A DNA stretch of 64,000 nucleotides from Kolteria novifilia (GTDB lineage Bacteria; Planctomycetota; Planctomycetia; Kolteriales; Kolteriaceae), in NCBI GenBank assembly GCA_007748055.1, contig CP036279.1:3968001-4032000 (forward strand), written 5' to 3'. Shown here piece by piece: positions 35,060-44,179 of this stretch. The position numbers and the translations under genes were made by a program. Below the pieces are notes generated by a model, which was not told where the DNA came from, made no database searches, and was given only the letters and a program-made list of their open reading frames with translations. Within the stretch, counting starts at the first letter, position 1. Each line of letters begins with the position of its first letter.

Positions 35060-36573
35060 AACCTTCATCCCTCCTGACGCTCGCGCTAGTCGCCGCGTCG
35101 TCGCTTTCGCCCGCCGCCGGCGCCGCCGATCAGGAACACGTCACCGTCGGCACCAAGGCGTTCACCGAATCGGTCGTGCTGGGAAACATGCTCGCCGATC
35201 TCGCGCGCGCTGCCGGCGCCGATGTCCAGGAGTATCCTCAACTGGGGGGGACGCGCATTCTCTGGTCCGCGCTGCTCGATGGCGAGATTGACATCTACCC
35301 CGACTACACCGGCACCATCACCGAGGAAATCCTCGCCGACAAGCACATCATCAGCGAGAAACAACTTCGTAGCGTCCTGGCCGAACACGGCATCAGCATG
35401 AGCCAGTCGCTCGGCTTCGGCAATCCCTACGGCATCGGCGTGATGCCCGAAACCGCCAAACGTCTGAATCTCAAGACCATCTCCGATCTCGCCAAGTACC
35501 CGAAGTTGAAGTTCGGCTTCAGCAGCGAGTTTCTTGATCGCGAGGATGGTTGGCCCTACCTGAAACAGGTTTACAAGCTGCCGCAGCGGAGCGTCGTCGG
35601 CCTCGAGCACGACTTGGCCTACCGGGCGCTCGAGAGCGGCTCGATCGACGTCACCGTCCTCTACTTGACCGATCCGCAGATCGAGCATCTCGATCTCGTC
35701 GTCCTCGAGGACAACCGGCACGCCTTCACCAGCTACGATGCGGTGTTGCTCTACCGCACCAAACTCAAAGCGACCGCGCCCCAGGCCCTCGCGTCGATGT
35801 TGCGATTGCAAGGAGCCATCTCCGATACCGAGATGCGACGGATGAACGGCGAAGTCCTCGTCGATCATGTTCCCGGCAAGTTCGTCGCCGCCCAGTTCCT
35901 TGAGCGAACCTTCGGCATCAAGTCGACCTACGTCGATGGCGGGACCTGGGCCCAGTGGCTCAAGAAGCTCGGACGGTTCACGCTCGAACATCTCTTCATG
36001 GTCGTGACTTCCCTCTCGGGAGCCCTCGCGGTCGCGATTCCGCTCGGCATTGTCTGTTCGCGAAAGGAACGCCTGGCGCAGCCGATCCTCGCGGCGGTCG
36101 GCGTCCTGCAGACCATCCCCTCGCTCGCGCTGCTGGTCTTCATGATTCCGCTCCTGGGCATCGGGTATGAGGCCGCGATCGCCGCCCTCTTCCTCTACAG
36201 CTTGCTCCCGATCGTGCGCAACACCTACGCCGGGCTCAAGGGCATTCCCCCCGCCCTGATCGAGTCGGCCGAAGCGCTCGGCCTTCCCCCAGGGCGGCGA
36301 CTCTGGTGGATCGAGTTGCCGATGGCGCTGCCGATGATCCTCGCGGGTATCAAGACCGCCGCGGTCATCAACGTCGGCACCGCGACGCTGGGAGCTCTCA
36401 TCGGCGCCGGGGGCTACGGTCAACCGATCCTGACCGGCATCCGGCTCGACAACGAAGGCCTCATTCTGGAGGGAGCCGTCCCCGCCGCCCTCATGGCGTT
36501 GGCAATCCAGTGGCTCTTTGAAATCGCCGAACGACGCCTGGTTCCGCTCGGGCTTCGCCTCAAGCGAACGTGA
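35056..36573 (+). CDS. Osmoprotectant ABC transporter substrate-binding protein fused to permease
   Basis: GTG 35056 starts a 505-residue protein. After a signal segment (LLTLALVAASSLSPAAGA), residues 27-300 form a quaternary-amine binding domain (VTVGTKAFTESVVLGNMLADLA, GEIDIYPDYTGTITEEIL, ALESGSIDVTVLYLTDPQIEH). From about 310 to the end is an ABC permease domain with about six membrane segments and the EAA-like loop (IPPALIESAEALGLPPGR). Binding protein and permease in one chain, with the sensor tethered on the outer face, is known in some OpuC/OpuF-type systems. It likely imports glycine betaine, choline or a related osmolyte. Confidence 0.92.
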   Translation: MKPSSLLTLALVAASSLSPAAGAADQEHVTVGTKAFTESVVLGNMLADLARAAGADVQEYPQLGGTRILWSALLDGEIDIYPDYTGTITEEILADKHIISEKQLRSVLAEHGISMSQSLGFGNPYGIGVMPETAKRLNLKTISDLAKYPKLKFGFSSEFLDREDGWPYLKQVYKLPQRSVVGLEHDLAYRALESGSIDVTVLYLTDPQIEHLDLVVLEDNRHAFTSYDAVLLYRTKLKATAPQALASMLRLQGAISDTEMRRMNGEVLVDHVPGKFVAAQFLERTFGIKSTYVDGGTWAQWLKKLGRFTLEHLFMVVTSLSGALAVAIPLGIVCSRKERLAQPILAAVGVLQTIPSLALLVFMIPLLGIGYEAAIAALFLYSLLPIVRNTYAGLKGIPPALIESAEALGLPPGRRLWWIELPMALPMILAGIKTAAVINVGTATLGALIGAGGYGQPILTGIRLDNEGLILEGAVPAALMALAIQWLFEIAERRLVPLGLRLKRT

Positions 36574-36630
36574 CTTGTTCAGCGGCGTCCTACCCGGCGA
36601 GCGTCTCAGTGGCGAGTGCTGTGTCGACCA

Positions 36631-36796
36631 CTAGTGCTCCGTCTCGAAACTCGGCTCTGGCTTCGACTCGCTGCATCGGCACGGGACTTTGTCGGGCTGC
36701 ATCGACGAATCCAGCGGATTCGCCTGTTTCGACTTCCTCGTCCCGCACCAACTCGCTGCCCTCGGGCCGACGACCTACTCTTGTAACGAAGCCTAG
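36631..36796 (-). mobile_element. Family B MITE-like element, copy B2 (166 bp)
   Basis: It lies in reverse orientation to B1 with CTAG at both ends (36631-36634 and 36793-36796). The termini are CTAGTGCTCCGTCTCGAAAC and GTAACGAAGCCTAG, and the interior shares the GACGAATCCAGCGGATTCG and CGTCCCGCACCAACTCGCTG blocks of B1. It fills much of the 325-bp gap after the ABC fusion gene; nothing else is recognisable there. Confidence 0.85.
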
Positions 36797-36898
36797 ATCT
36801 CGGGTTGGGAACGCACGAACACTTCTCACTGGCCGACTAGAAGCCAGTGCCACCGGAACTCTTGGATCTGACAAAACGCTAGCCGCCGTCAGCGGGAG

Positions 36899-38011
36899 TC
36901 AGCGTCCAAGCACGTCCTCGTAGAGCGAACGGATCGCCTGGGTTTGCCGCTCGACCGAGAAACGCTCGCTCACCCAACGCGGCCCCATTGGGCGCAGCTC
37001 CCGACGCCGCGGTTCGTCGCGGAGTAGCTCCCAAGCCGCCTCCGCCAGTGTCGCCGCATCGTCAGGGGCGACGAGAAGCCCCGTCCGGCCGTGGTCGAGA
37101 AGTTCCTCCATGCCGCCGACGTTGGTGGCAACCACGGGAACGCCAAGAGCGAGTCCTTCCAGGAGGACGCGCGAAAGCGGCTCCTGGCGCGAGGGAATCA
37201 CCAAGAGATCCAGATCGTTCAGGATGGAGGGAACATCGGTTCGGTAGCCGACGAAGTGGACTCGCCCACGAAGTCGACTTCCCGTCGCTTTCTCGTGGAG
37301 CCCTTCTTCGAATTGCCGGCTCTCTTCCTTGGAGGAGTACCGCGCTCCCGCGAGGACGAAGTGAATCGTCCCGTCGCGATCGGCCAGACTCTCGGCCATT
37401 TCGAGGAAGAGATCCTGACCTTTGCGCAGCGCGACCTGGCCGATGCAACCGAGAAGCCTGCTTTCGGGAGGGAGTCCCAACTCAGCACGAAAGCGCCCCG
37501 GCACCACCTGCGAGCGAAGACTCGCCCCATCGACGCCGTTGTGGATCGTCTTGACAAGATCGCCGGGAAGGCCTTGCGCGATCAGGTCCGACGCGACGGC
37601 TTTCGAGACCGCGATGATCGCGTCGAGCTTCGCGAGGCGCCCCTTGCGTCCATCGGAGAGTCGCATGATGTCGCGGACATGAGCAATCGCCGGGAGTCCT
37701 AGACGCTTGCCCAACCGACGTGCCCGATCGGCGGTCATGAGGGAATTGGCGTGAACCAATTCGACGCGCCGCTCTCGCAGCCCCGAGGCGAGAGTGGCTT
37801 GCCCTTCCTCGCCCCCCCACCACGGAAGATGATCGATCCCTCGTGCGGCGAGAGCTTCGGCAAGTCGCCCTGTCGCGGGCGCGATCACCGTCGGTTCGAG
37901 CCATTCGCGTGATCCCTTGAGGAAGGCGAGCATCGAATGTTCCCCGCCAAGTAGCGTGGGGAACTCGCAGACGTACGCGACCCGGCATTTCACGAGACTC
38001 TCAAACCTCAT
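36899..38011 (-). CDS. Glycosyltransferase family 4 protein
   Basis: The protein has 370 residues from ATG 38011; GTG 37993 is close to where conserved sequence starts (CRVAYVCEFPTLLGGEHSML). It has a GT-B fold: IIAVSKAVASDLIAQGLPGDLVKTIHNGVD at the domain boundary, the donor-site block LGCIGQVALRKGQDLFLEMA, and the C-terminal E-x7-E-like segment (RQEPLSRVLLEGLALGVPVVATNVGGMEELL). It transfers a sugar from an activated donor, probably in polysaccharide or glycan assembly. The acceptor is unknown. It stands alone, flanked by family B elements on both sides (B2 and B3). Confidence 0.92.
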   Translation of the reverse strand: MRFESLVKCRVAYVCEFPTLLGGEHSMLAFLKGSREWLEPTVIAPATGRLAEALAARGIDHLPWWGGEEGQATLASGLRERRVELVHANSLMTADRARRLGKRLGLPAIAHVRDIMRLSDGRKGRLAKLDAIIAVSKAVASDLIAQGLPGDLVKTIHNGVDGASLRSQVVPGRFRAELGLPPESRLLGCIGQVALRKGQDLFLEMAESLADRDGTIHFVLAGARYSSKEESRQFEEGLHEKATGSRLRGRVHFVGYRTDVPSILNDLDLLVIPSRQEPLSRVLLEGLALGVPVVATNVGGMEELLDHGRTGLLVAPDDAATLAEAAWELLRDEPRRRELRPMGPRWVSERFSVERQTQAIRSLYEDVLGR

Positions 38012-38150
38012 CCGATGAATGACAACCTGCCGAACAACCACGGAAGTTGCGGTCCCGTGGCGGCGAATACTTTTCCCAAGAGCGATACTTTCTTCGTGGT
38101 AAGACTAACGAGCCACGCCGAACTCCGACTATGATGGCAACCGCTTGGGG

Positions 38151-38315
38151 CTAGGATTCGCCTCAAGAGTTGGTCGTCGGCCCGAGGGCAGCGAGTTGGT
38201 GCGGGACGAGGAAGTCGAAACAGACGAATCCGCTGGAATCGTCGATACGGACTGACAACGTCTCGCGACAACGCAGCCAGCCAAAGCCAGTGCCCACTCT
38301 TGAGGCGGAGCCTAT
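38151..38315 (+). mobile_element. Family B MITE-like element, copy B3 (165 bp)
   Basis: The termini CTAGGATTCGCCTCAAGAGT and CACTCTTGAGGCGGAGCCTA are imperfect inverted repeats. The left boundary is CTAG and the right is CTAT, a mutated copy. The interior matches B1 in the same orientation (GCGAGTTGGTGCGGGACGAG). It ends 33 bp before the GntP gene start. Confidence 0.85.
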
Positions 38316-38347
38316 TTACTACGTCTGAACACGGGAACCGTCTCGCG

Positions 38348-39838
38348 ATGCCTGGCTTTGTCATCGTGCTCGTCGGGGTGATCGTCGTCATTGCCGGCGT
38401 GCTCGCTCTGCGGCTACATGCTTTCTTGGCGCTAATCCTCGCGGCGCTCACGGTCACCTTGATGACACCCGGCAGCGCGATGGAGACCTTCGCGGCGCGG
38501 AAGGTGGCCAAGGGCGAATGGACCGAATCGGCCGCTCAGTCCTTCGTCGACGAAACCGCGGGCATCCGCGTCGCGAAAGCCTTCGGAAGCGCTTGCGGAC
38601 GGATCGGGCTGATCATCGCGCTCGCCGCCGTCATCGGCAGGTGTCTGCTCGACAGCGGCGCCGCGGACCGAATCGTCCGCGCGACCCTGGCCCTCTTCGG
38701 CGAGACCCGCGCCGCGCTCGCCTTCCTGCTCAGCGGGTTCTTCCTGGGAATCCCCGTCTTCTTCGACACCATCTTCTACCTGATGCTTCCGCTGGGAACA
38801 GCGATGGCCCTTCGCACGCGTTCCCACTACGTACTCTACATCTTGACGATCTCGGCCGGTGCCAGCATGGCCCACTCCCTAGTGCCGCCAACGCCCGGCC
38901 CTCTCTTCGTGGCGACTGATCTCGGGATCCCGGTGGGCACCATGATGGTCGGAGGTCTACTGGTCGGTCTCGTCACCAGCACCGTGGGCTATCTCTACGC
39001 CGTGTGGTGTGATCGCGCCGGACCGATCCCCGTCCCCGAGAGCCACCAGCGTCTTGAATCCGAAGGTCCGGACGAGGAACAACTCCCCTCGCGCCCACCG
39101 TCGCTGGCGCTTGCCGTGACGCCGATTGTGCTTCCCGTCCTCTTGATTGCGGGAGGCACCATCGTCGAGGCGATCACCGGCACGCCCCTGCGCAAGATGG
39201 ACCCGGCATGGGCTCAAGTGTTGGCTCTCGTCGCCGACCGCAACGTTGCGATGGCACTCGCCGCCGCCGTCTCGCTCGGCATGCTCGTCCTCCACGGAAC
39301 CGAGCATCGCGACGACCGCCGCAAAGCGATTCAACATGCCCTCGCCAGCGGTGGCGTGATCATCTTGATCACCTCGGCCGGAGGGGCCTTCGGAAACGCG
39401 CTTCAACTGACGGGAGTCGGCCAGGAGATCAAGCAGTGGGTTCTTCACTACGAGTTTCGCGGGGTCTGGCTCCTGCTGCTCGCATTCGGGGTCACGGCGC
39501 TGGTCCGCACCGCCCAAGGATCGGCCACCGTCGCGATGGTCACCGCCGCGGGCATTCTCGGGGATCTTGCCGCCGAGTCGAGCCAACTCGGGATCGCTCC
39601 CATCTACTTGGCCCTGGCGATCGGTTGCGGGTCCAAACCAATCTCCTGGATGAACGACAGTGGGTTCTGGATCGTCGGCAAGATGAGCGGGTTTTCCGAG
39701 TGGCAGACGCTGCGAACCTTCTCCGCGACCCTGACGATCATGGGATTCGCAGGATTACTCGTGCTGCTTCTCGCGGCGAGTTGCTTTCCCATGGTCGAGA
39801 GCATCACGATGGCTCCGCCCGTTGGGAGTTCCCGTTAG
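38348..39838 (+). CDS. GntP-family permease (gluconate or related acid:H+ symporter)
   Basis: ATG 38348 is preferred; an upstream TTG lies inside element B3. The 496-residue protein has about a dozen hydrophobic segments (GFVIVLVGVIVVIAGVLAL, FFLGIPVFFDTIFYLMLPL, GASMAHSLVPPTPGPLFVA, AGILGDLAAESSQLGIAP). The H-S-L-V-P-P-T-P-G-P block and the C-terminal GCGSKPISWMNDSGFWIV are characteristic of the GntP family, whose members carry gluconate, D-serine or other small carboxylates. A hydrophilic loop at about 240-260 is charged. The last 35 nt overlap the convergent ATP-grasp gene. Confidence 0.92.
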   Translation: MPGFVIVLVGVIVVIAGVLALRLHAFLALILAALTVTLMTPGSAMETFAARKVAKGEWTESAAQSFVDETAGIRVAKAFGSACGRIGLIIALAAVIGRCLLDSGAADRIVRATLALFGETRAALAFLLSGFFLGIPVFFDTIFYLMLPLGTAMALRTRSHYVLYILTISAGASMAHSLVPPTPGPLFVATDLGIPVGTMMVGGLLVGLVTSTVGYLYAVWCDRAGPIPVPESHQRLESEGPDEEQLPSRPPSLALAVTPIVLPVLLIAGGTIVEAITGTPLRKMDPAWAQVLALVADRNVAMALAAAVSLGMLVLHGTEHRDDRRKAIQHALASGGVIILITSAGGAFGNALQLTGVGQEIKQWVLHYEFRGVWLLLLAFGVTALVRTAQGSATVAMVTAAGILGDLAAESSQLGIAPIYLALAIGCGSKPISWMNDSGFWIVGKMSGFSEWQTLRTFSATLTIMGFAGLLVLLLAASCFPMVESITMAPPVGSSR

Positions 39839-41003
39839 CGAGGTCGTCCAAGATCTTGTCAGAGCGTGCCATCAGGACGCCGGGATTGATCGTATCCCCC
39901 GGTAGCCAGAGAGGGACGAAGTGGGCCTCGGCGTTCGCGATTTCCGTGGAGGTGGGCCAACCGCTCGGCGGCTCCTGAAGGAAGAATGCGAACGCGATCT
40001 CCTCCGAATCACTCCAAACACCCGCCTTGCGAAGATGCTCCCGACAACGCCTCACGACGTCGAGCACGATCGCTCCGAGGGTGTAGCGGGCGTTGAACTC
40101 GACCCCAGCGCGAAAGCGCTCGCGATCCCCCTCGCGATAGGTGAAGGCATCGACGCCGCAAGCTCCCCGGTAGCCGCGCTCCGCCGCGGACCTTCCCATT
40201 CGCCGCGACGAATCCATCAGTTCTTCGCGAAAGGGAGACGCGGCATGAATCTCACCACCCGCGGAAAGGATACCCCGATGCCCGAAGTACGAACCGGAAA
40301 CGGAAACGTGCTGCTCGAGCGTGCCCAGAAGACGAACGTCGTCGGGAGCGGAGACCCAAAGTACCGCCGAGAGGTCCTTTGTCCGCGACCGAATCGGTTC
40401 GACGATCGCTCCACCCCGCTTGACGAGCCTCGGCAGCGCCCCACGCAACTCCTCGTTGTCGAGATGCTCAAGCGAACACGGAACACGGCCCCGGCCGCTA
40501 CATCCCAACCTCGGCTTGAGAGTGAAGCGCTCCTGGCAGGCTGTCGGCCATCGATCGACCATTCGTCGAACCGAACGAAGCGCGTCTTCCGGATCGCGAA
40601 GTTCTTCGGGTTCGAGGATCGTCGCTTCGGGACATCCCTCGAGTCCGGCCTCTCGGATCGCTTCGAGAGCGAAGGCTTTGTCGTGCACCAGCCGAACGAT
40701 CTCCGGAGAAGCTCCATGGAGCGGCAGTCTCCTCTCGGCGGCCAACCGTGCGGCATGTTTGGTGTTGAGCCAAGCAACCAGTCCCACGCCATCATGATCC
40801 ATCAGGGGTTGGCCGCGACGTGCCGCAAGAGGACTTGGCAACGCCAGCGCCTCATCGGGCGCGGTCCCGTCGACGAACGTCGCGTCCTCCTGGAAGAGCG
40901 CGCGCCAAAGACGAGCCATGGCGAGGGAGAGAGGCGCCACACGTGCGAGTCCTTCCGTTCCCTCTTCGGCCCCGAAGTTGGGAAGCAGCAACGGTGCAGG
41001 CAA
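39804..41003 (-). CDS. ATP-grasp domain protein, substrate unknown (TTG start)
   Basis: The protein has 399 residues from TTG 41003; GGGAGG stands about 10 nt upstream and no ATG is near. The fold is suggested by RFTLKPRLGCSGRGRV (lysine and flexible loop), GGAIVEPI, GACGVDAFTY and GVEFNARYT (metal-binding Glu/Asn), the order seen in ATP-grasp carboxylate-amine ligases. The N-terminal 90 residues would form the pre-ATP-grasp region. There is no partner gene to reveal the substrates. The 3' end overlaps the GntP gene on the other strand by 35 nt. Confidence 0.75.
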   Translation of the reverse strand: MPAPLLLPNFGAEEGTEGLARVAPLSLAMARLWRALFQEDATFVDGTAPDEALALPSPLAARRGQPLMDHDGVGLVAWLNTKHAARLAAERRLPLHGASPEIVRLVHDKAFALEAIREAGLEGCPEATILEPEELRDPEDALRSVRRMVDRWPTACQERFTLKPRLGCSGRGRVPCSLEHLDNEELRGALPRLVKRGGAIVEPIRSRTKDLSAVLWVSAPDDVRLLGTLEQHVSVSGSYFGHRGILSAGGEIHAASPFREELMDSSRRMGRSAAERGYRGACGVDAFTYREGDRERFRAGVEFNARYTLGAIVLDVVRRCREHLRKAGVWSDSEEIAFAFFLQEPPSGWPTSTEIANAEAHFVPLWLPGDTINPGVLMARSDKILDDLANGNSQRAEPS

Positions 41004-41122
41004 GTTCGTCGCCCCTCCCGAGCGGGTTCGTCGGTCATCAGGTCCGTGGCATGAGCCGGGAGGGATGTTCTATCAACCACTATCGCGCAAGCCGCAGGAC
41101 TCCGTCAGCAAGTGACCCGTAG

Positions 41123-41140
41123 GTCAGGCTATGGCCTGAC
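41123..41140. repeat. Palindromic interspersed-repeat core (GTCAGGC/GCCTGAC)
   Basis: GTCAGGC-TATG-GCCTGAC has perfect 7-bp arms. It lies in the 201-bp gap between the ATP-grasp gene and the end of the DUF1501 gene, where nothing else is recognisable. It is unlike family A or B and stands alone in this window. Confidence 0.5.
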
Positions 41141-41204
41141 ATGAATACCGGTTGGTGTTCGTGATGGGGTCAGAATTACCCTGCTTTTACCGCGGACAAC
41201 ATCC

Positions 41205-42458
41205 TCACGTCGCGAGGAGTCTCTCGAGTGGCGTCCCCTCGCTCAGACGAATCGGCCGACCGTCGCGAGTCACGAACTCGACGGCCGGATCGATCGCCAA
41301 TGCCGTCAAGACGGTGGCGAAGAGATCGGAGACCTGGACGGGATCGGTCGGCGACTTCGTCCCCTCGGGGTCGGTCGCGCCAATGACCTGGCCGGGACGA
41401 ATGCCTCCGCCGGCCATCGCCACCGAGAACCCCTTGGGCCAATGATCGCGACCATCGAGCCCGTTGATCTTCGGCGTTCGGCCAAACTCGCCGGCACAGA
41501 GCACGAGCGTGGAATCCAACATGTCTCGTTCTCGAAGATCGCGGAGCAGCGACGAAAACCCCGCGTCGAGCGACTCGCACAGGGGCTTGTGCAAATCAAA
41601 GTTGTTCGCATGCGTGTCCCAACCGCCGAGCTTGACCTCCACCGCCCGGGCCCCCGATTCGACCAACCGCCGCGCCGCCAAACAGCTACGACCGAACGGA
41701 GTCTCTCCGTAGGCCTCCCGCGTTCGCGCGGGTTCCTCCTCGATCTTGAAGGCGTCGAGTTGGGGAGAATCCATCAGCGCCAGGGCGTTGTCGAACTGCT
41801 CCCGACGCAGCGCGAGAGCTTCCCGCGAACGACGACCGCGACGAACGTTCCCGTCGATCAGTTCCAGGGAACGAAGCCGGCGGTTCATCCGGCCGGGGGC
41901 GACCCGCCGAACGACATCTTGAGGCGGGTGGATCGGATCCCAAACGCGGAAAGGATCGTAGGTTTCACCGAGATCGCCGCCGCCAAGGGCCTCCCGACCA
42001 GACATGAACGTGATGTAGGGCGGCAACGCCCCTTCCGCTTCCGGCAACTCCGAGGCACAGATCGAACCGAGCGAGGGATACGCGACCGAAGGGTTGGGGC
42101 GATAGCCGGTCTTCAGGAAGTAGCGACCCCGAGCATGATCCCCCTCCGCACTGACCATCGAGCGAATGACCGAAAGGGAGGAGGCCTCCTCCGCCAGTCG
42201 CGGTAAGAGTTCGCTGAACTGAGCGCCCGCGAGCGAGGTCGCAACCGCCTTCCCTGGCCCGCCGATCGTTGTCCCGGGGTGAGGATCGAAGGTCTCGAGC
42301 TGACTGGGCCCTCCGTCGAGCCAAAGGATGATGAGGGACTTGGGACGCGACGGCCCCGCACTCAGCCGTTCGGCTCCGGCTAGGGCTCGCGAGGTCCACC
42401 AACCGAAACTCGCCAAGGAGAGCGTACCCAAGAAGTGACGCCGGCTTAGTGATTCCAT
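41205..42458 (-). CDS. DUF1501 domain protein with Tat signal
   Basis: ATG 42458 starts 13 nt inside the end of the DUF1553 gene and gives 417 residues. SLSRRHFLGTLSLASFGWW is a twin-arginine signal. The body has LIILWLDGGPSQLETFDPHPG, GDHARGRYFLKTGY, EVKLGGWDTHANNF and LVLCAGEFGRTPKING, the order of the DUF1501 family, related to sulfatase/alkaline-phosphatase folds. Such proteins are almost always encoded with DUF1549/DUF1553 cytochromes in planctomycetes, as here; function is unknown, with a role in polysaccharide or sulfated substrate metabolism suspected. Translational coupling with the upstream gene is likely. Confidence 0.93.
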   Translation of the reverse strand: MESLSRRHFLGTLSLASFGWWTSRALAGAERLSAGPSRPKSLIILWLDGGPSQLETFDPHPGTTIGGPGKAVATSLAGAQFSELLPRLAEEASSLSVIRSMVSAEGDHARGRYFLKTGYRPNPSVAYPSLGSICASELPEAEGALPPYITFMSGREALGGGDLGETYDPFRVWDPIHPPQDVVRRVAPGRMNRRLRSLELIDGNVRRGRRSREALALRREQFDNALALMDSPQLDAFKIEEEPARTREAYGETPFGRSCLAARRLVESGARAVEVKLGGWDTHANNFDLHKPLCESLDAGFSSLLRDLRERDMLDSTLVLCAGEFGRTPKINGLDGRDHWPKGFSVAMAGGGIRPGQVIGATDPEGTKSPTDPVQVSDLFATVLTALAIDPAVEFVTRDGRPIRLSEGTPLERLLAT

Positions 42459-44020
42459 GAGAACTCCATCGAATTGACCAGTGCCCAATAGAGATCCTCA
42501 ATCGCCCGCTGGCGACTCTTGTCGTGGGTGTCGGAAAGAATCTCGACGAAGTGCTCCCGTTCGGCCTCGGTCGGCTCACGCGTCAGGCAGCAGAGGTACG
42601 CAATGTCAACGGCCGTCTCGTCGTCGGGAGCCAGGATCGCCACGCGTCCCGGGCCATTGAAGAGTCCTCCCTCGGTCGCTTTGTCGGTCTCCCGCCCGTT
42701 CATCAGAAAGAGCCGTTGGGGGAGGTTCGTGCCGCGAGGCGTTAGCTCCTCCTCGTCGAGAACGTCGCCGTAGCGATGGACAAACTTTCGCGTCTCGTCC
42801 CAGAAGACGAACTTGGTGACGAAGGCCGACTCCTCATCGACGGTGTGCAGGGAGCGGATCTGCTGAAGCGATTGGGCGATCTGCTCGGGACGAAGGCGCG
42901 TCATGGGAAATGCCGCCCACGCCTCTTCCTGGTCGAGCGTCACGTCCTCGGAAAGGGCCGAACTCGCGGCGAACGTCGGCAGGCTCACGATCACATGGAT
43001 CAGCTCGTGAAGATCGTGACCCGATGCGCGGAATTCATCGGCCAACGCGGAGAGGACGTCCTCGTTGCCCAGCGCCGACTCGAGATCGTCGACCGGCTCC
43101 ACGAGCGCCTTCCCCATGAGCAGTGCCCAGACCCGATTGACGAACGCCTTCACGAAGTACGGGTTGTCGGGGTGCGTGGTCCATGCGGCGAGCCGTTCGC
43201 GCGTCCGCCCCTGGCTCGGCAACAACTCCGGAGCATAGGGAACGCTTGGCGTGACCAGCAGTCCCTCCTTCTCGTCGGGGTCCTCGATGCGGTACTCGGT
43301 CCCCGACTCGCGAACGCCGAAAAACCCGACCTTCGTGTTCCCGAAGAAGCCCGCGAGCCCGCGAAAGTCGTCCTGTTTCCAGTCGGCGAAGGGATGATCG
43401 TGGCACTCGGCGCAGTCAATGCGGAGGCCGAGAAAGGCCCGCACCGTGCGGCTCGCCAAGCGGTTGGGAGACTGCTCGTTGCCGGTGACGTAGTTGACCG
43501 CCGGCCGGTCGGTCCAAAGGCCCTCCGACGCGATGACGTCGCGGACAAGCTCATCGTATGGGCGCCGCTGCGAGAGCTGATCGGCAAGCCACGCCACGAA
43601 GCGACGTCGGCGGAAGACAAAGAAGGGCTTTCCCTCGCGCGATTGCACCATCGCCCTGGCGAGCCGTTCCGCGAAGTAGTCCGCGAACCGGCGATCGGCC
43701 AGCAGTCGGTCGGTCCACTGCCGAAGTCGCGTCTCTTCTGGCCAAGACTGGATCAGCCGAATGTCTTCGAGGGACGGAACGGTGCCGACGAGGGCCAGCG
43801 AAACGCGCCGAGCGAGCAGCAGGTCGTCGACCCGCCTCGCCGGGTTGAGCGATCGGTCCTCCCACTCTACGTGAAGCAGGCCGGCGATTTCGGCGGCGGC
43901 TGTCCGCTCGTGGCTCCAAGTGTCGGCGGGATGCTTCGCGGTCGCGTCCAGGACAATCCATCCAGCCACCAGCGCGACGGCTAGCAGAATCGAGAGGTAC
44001 AGTTGGCGTTGTCTCGTCAT
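42446..44020 (-). CDS. DUF1549/DUF1553 protein with one c-type heme motif
   Basis: ATG 44020 (GAGAGAG upstream) gives 524 residues, short for this group. An N-terminal membrane segment (LYLSILLAVALVAGWIVL) exports or anchors it. The DUF1549 part includes LNPARRVDDLLLARRVSLALVGTVPS, the heme or metal site FLGLRIDCAECHDHPF (C-x-x-C-H) and GNTKVGFFGV. The DUF1553 part includes HPDNPYFVKAFVNRVWALLMGKALV, GHDLHELIHVIVSL and the C-terminal WALVNSMEFSWNH. Only one heme site is visible, and the N-terminal cytochrome domain found in longer relatives is absent. It works in an unknown pathway with the DUF1501 partner encoded downstream. Confidence 0.92.
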   Translation of the reverse strand: MTRQRQLYLSILLAVALVAGWIVLDATAKHPADTWSHERTAAAEIAGLLHVEWEDRSLNPARRVDDLLLARRVSLALVGTVPSLEDIRLIQSWPEETRLRQWTDRLLADRRFADYFAERLARAMVQSREGKPFFVFRRRRFVAWLADQLSQRRPYDELVRDVIASEGLWTDRPAVNYVTGNEQSPNRLASRTVRAFLGLRIDCAECHDHPFADWKQDDFRGLAGFFGNTKVGFFGVRESGTEYRIEDPDEKEGLLVTPSVPYAPELLPSQGRTRERLAAWTTHPDNPYFVKAFVNRVWALLMGKALVEPVDDLESALGNEDVLSALADEFRASGHDLHELIHVIVSLPTFAASSALSEDVTLDQEEAWAAFPMTRLRPEQIAQSLQQIRSLHTVDEESAFVTKFVFWDETRKFVHRYGDVLDEEELTPRGTNLPQRLFLMNGRETDKATEGGLFNGPGRVAILAPDDETAVDIAYLCCLTREPTEAEREHFVEILSDTHDKSRQRAIEDLYWALVNSMEFSWNH

Positions 44021-44179
44021 CGCGTCTCTCTCGAAGAGGGGCCTACCGATCGTCCCCGGCAGCGGCGAGCGATTGCCACCACATGAAAGCTTACCAGCGG
44101 TGGCCCCTGAAAGTTTCATCTCCGTTGCCGCGAAACCTGGAGGGGGCTTCTCTGGTAGTATGCTGCGTGAAGATCCATC

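Noticed and set aside
35086-36423. 445-residue open frame opposite the ABC fusion gene
   Set aside because: Antisense shadow; translation is repetitive in Asp, Gly and Arg and has no start signal.
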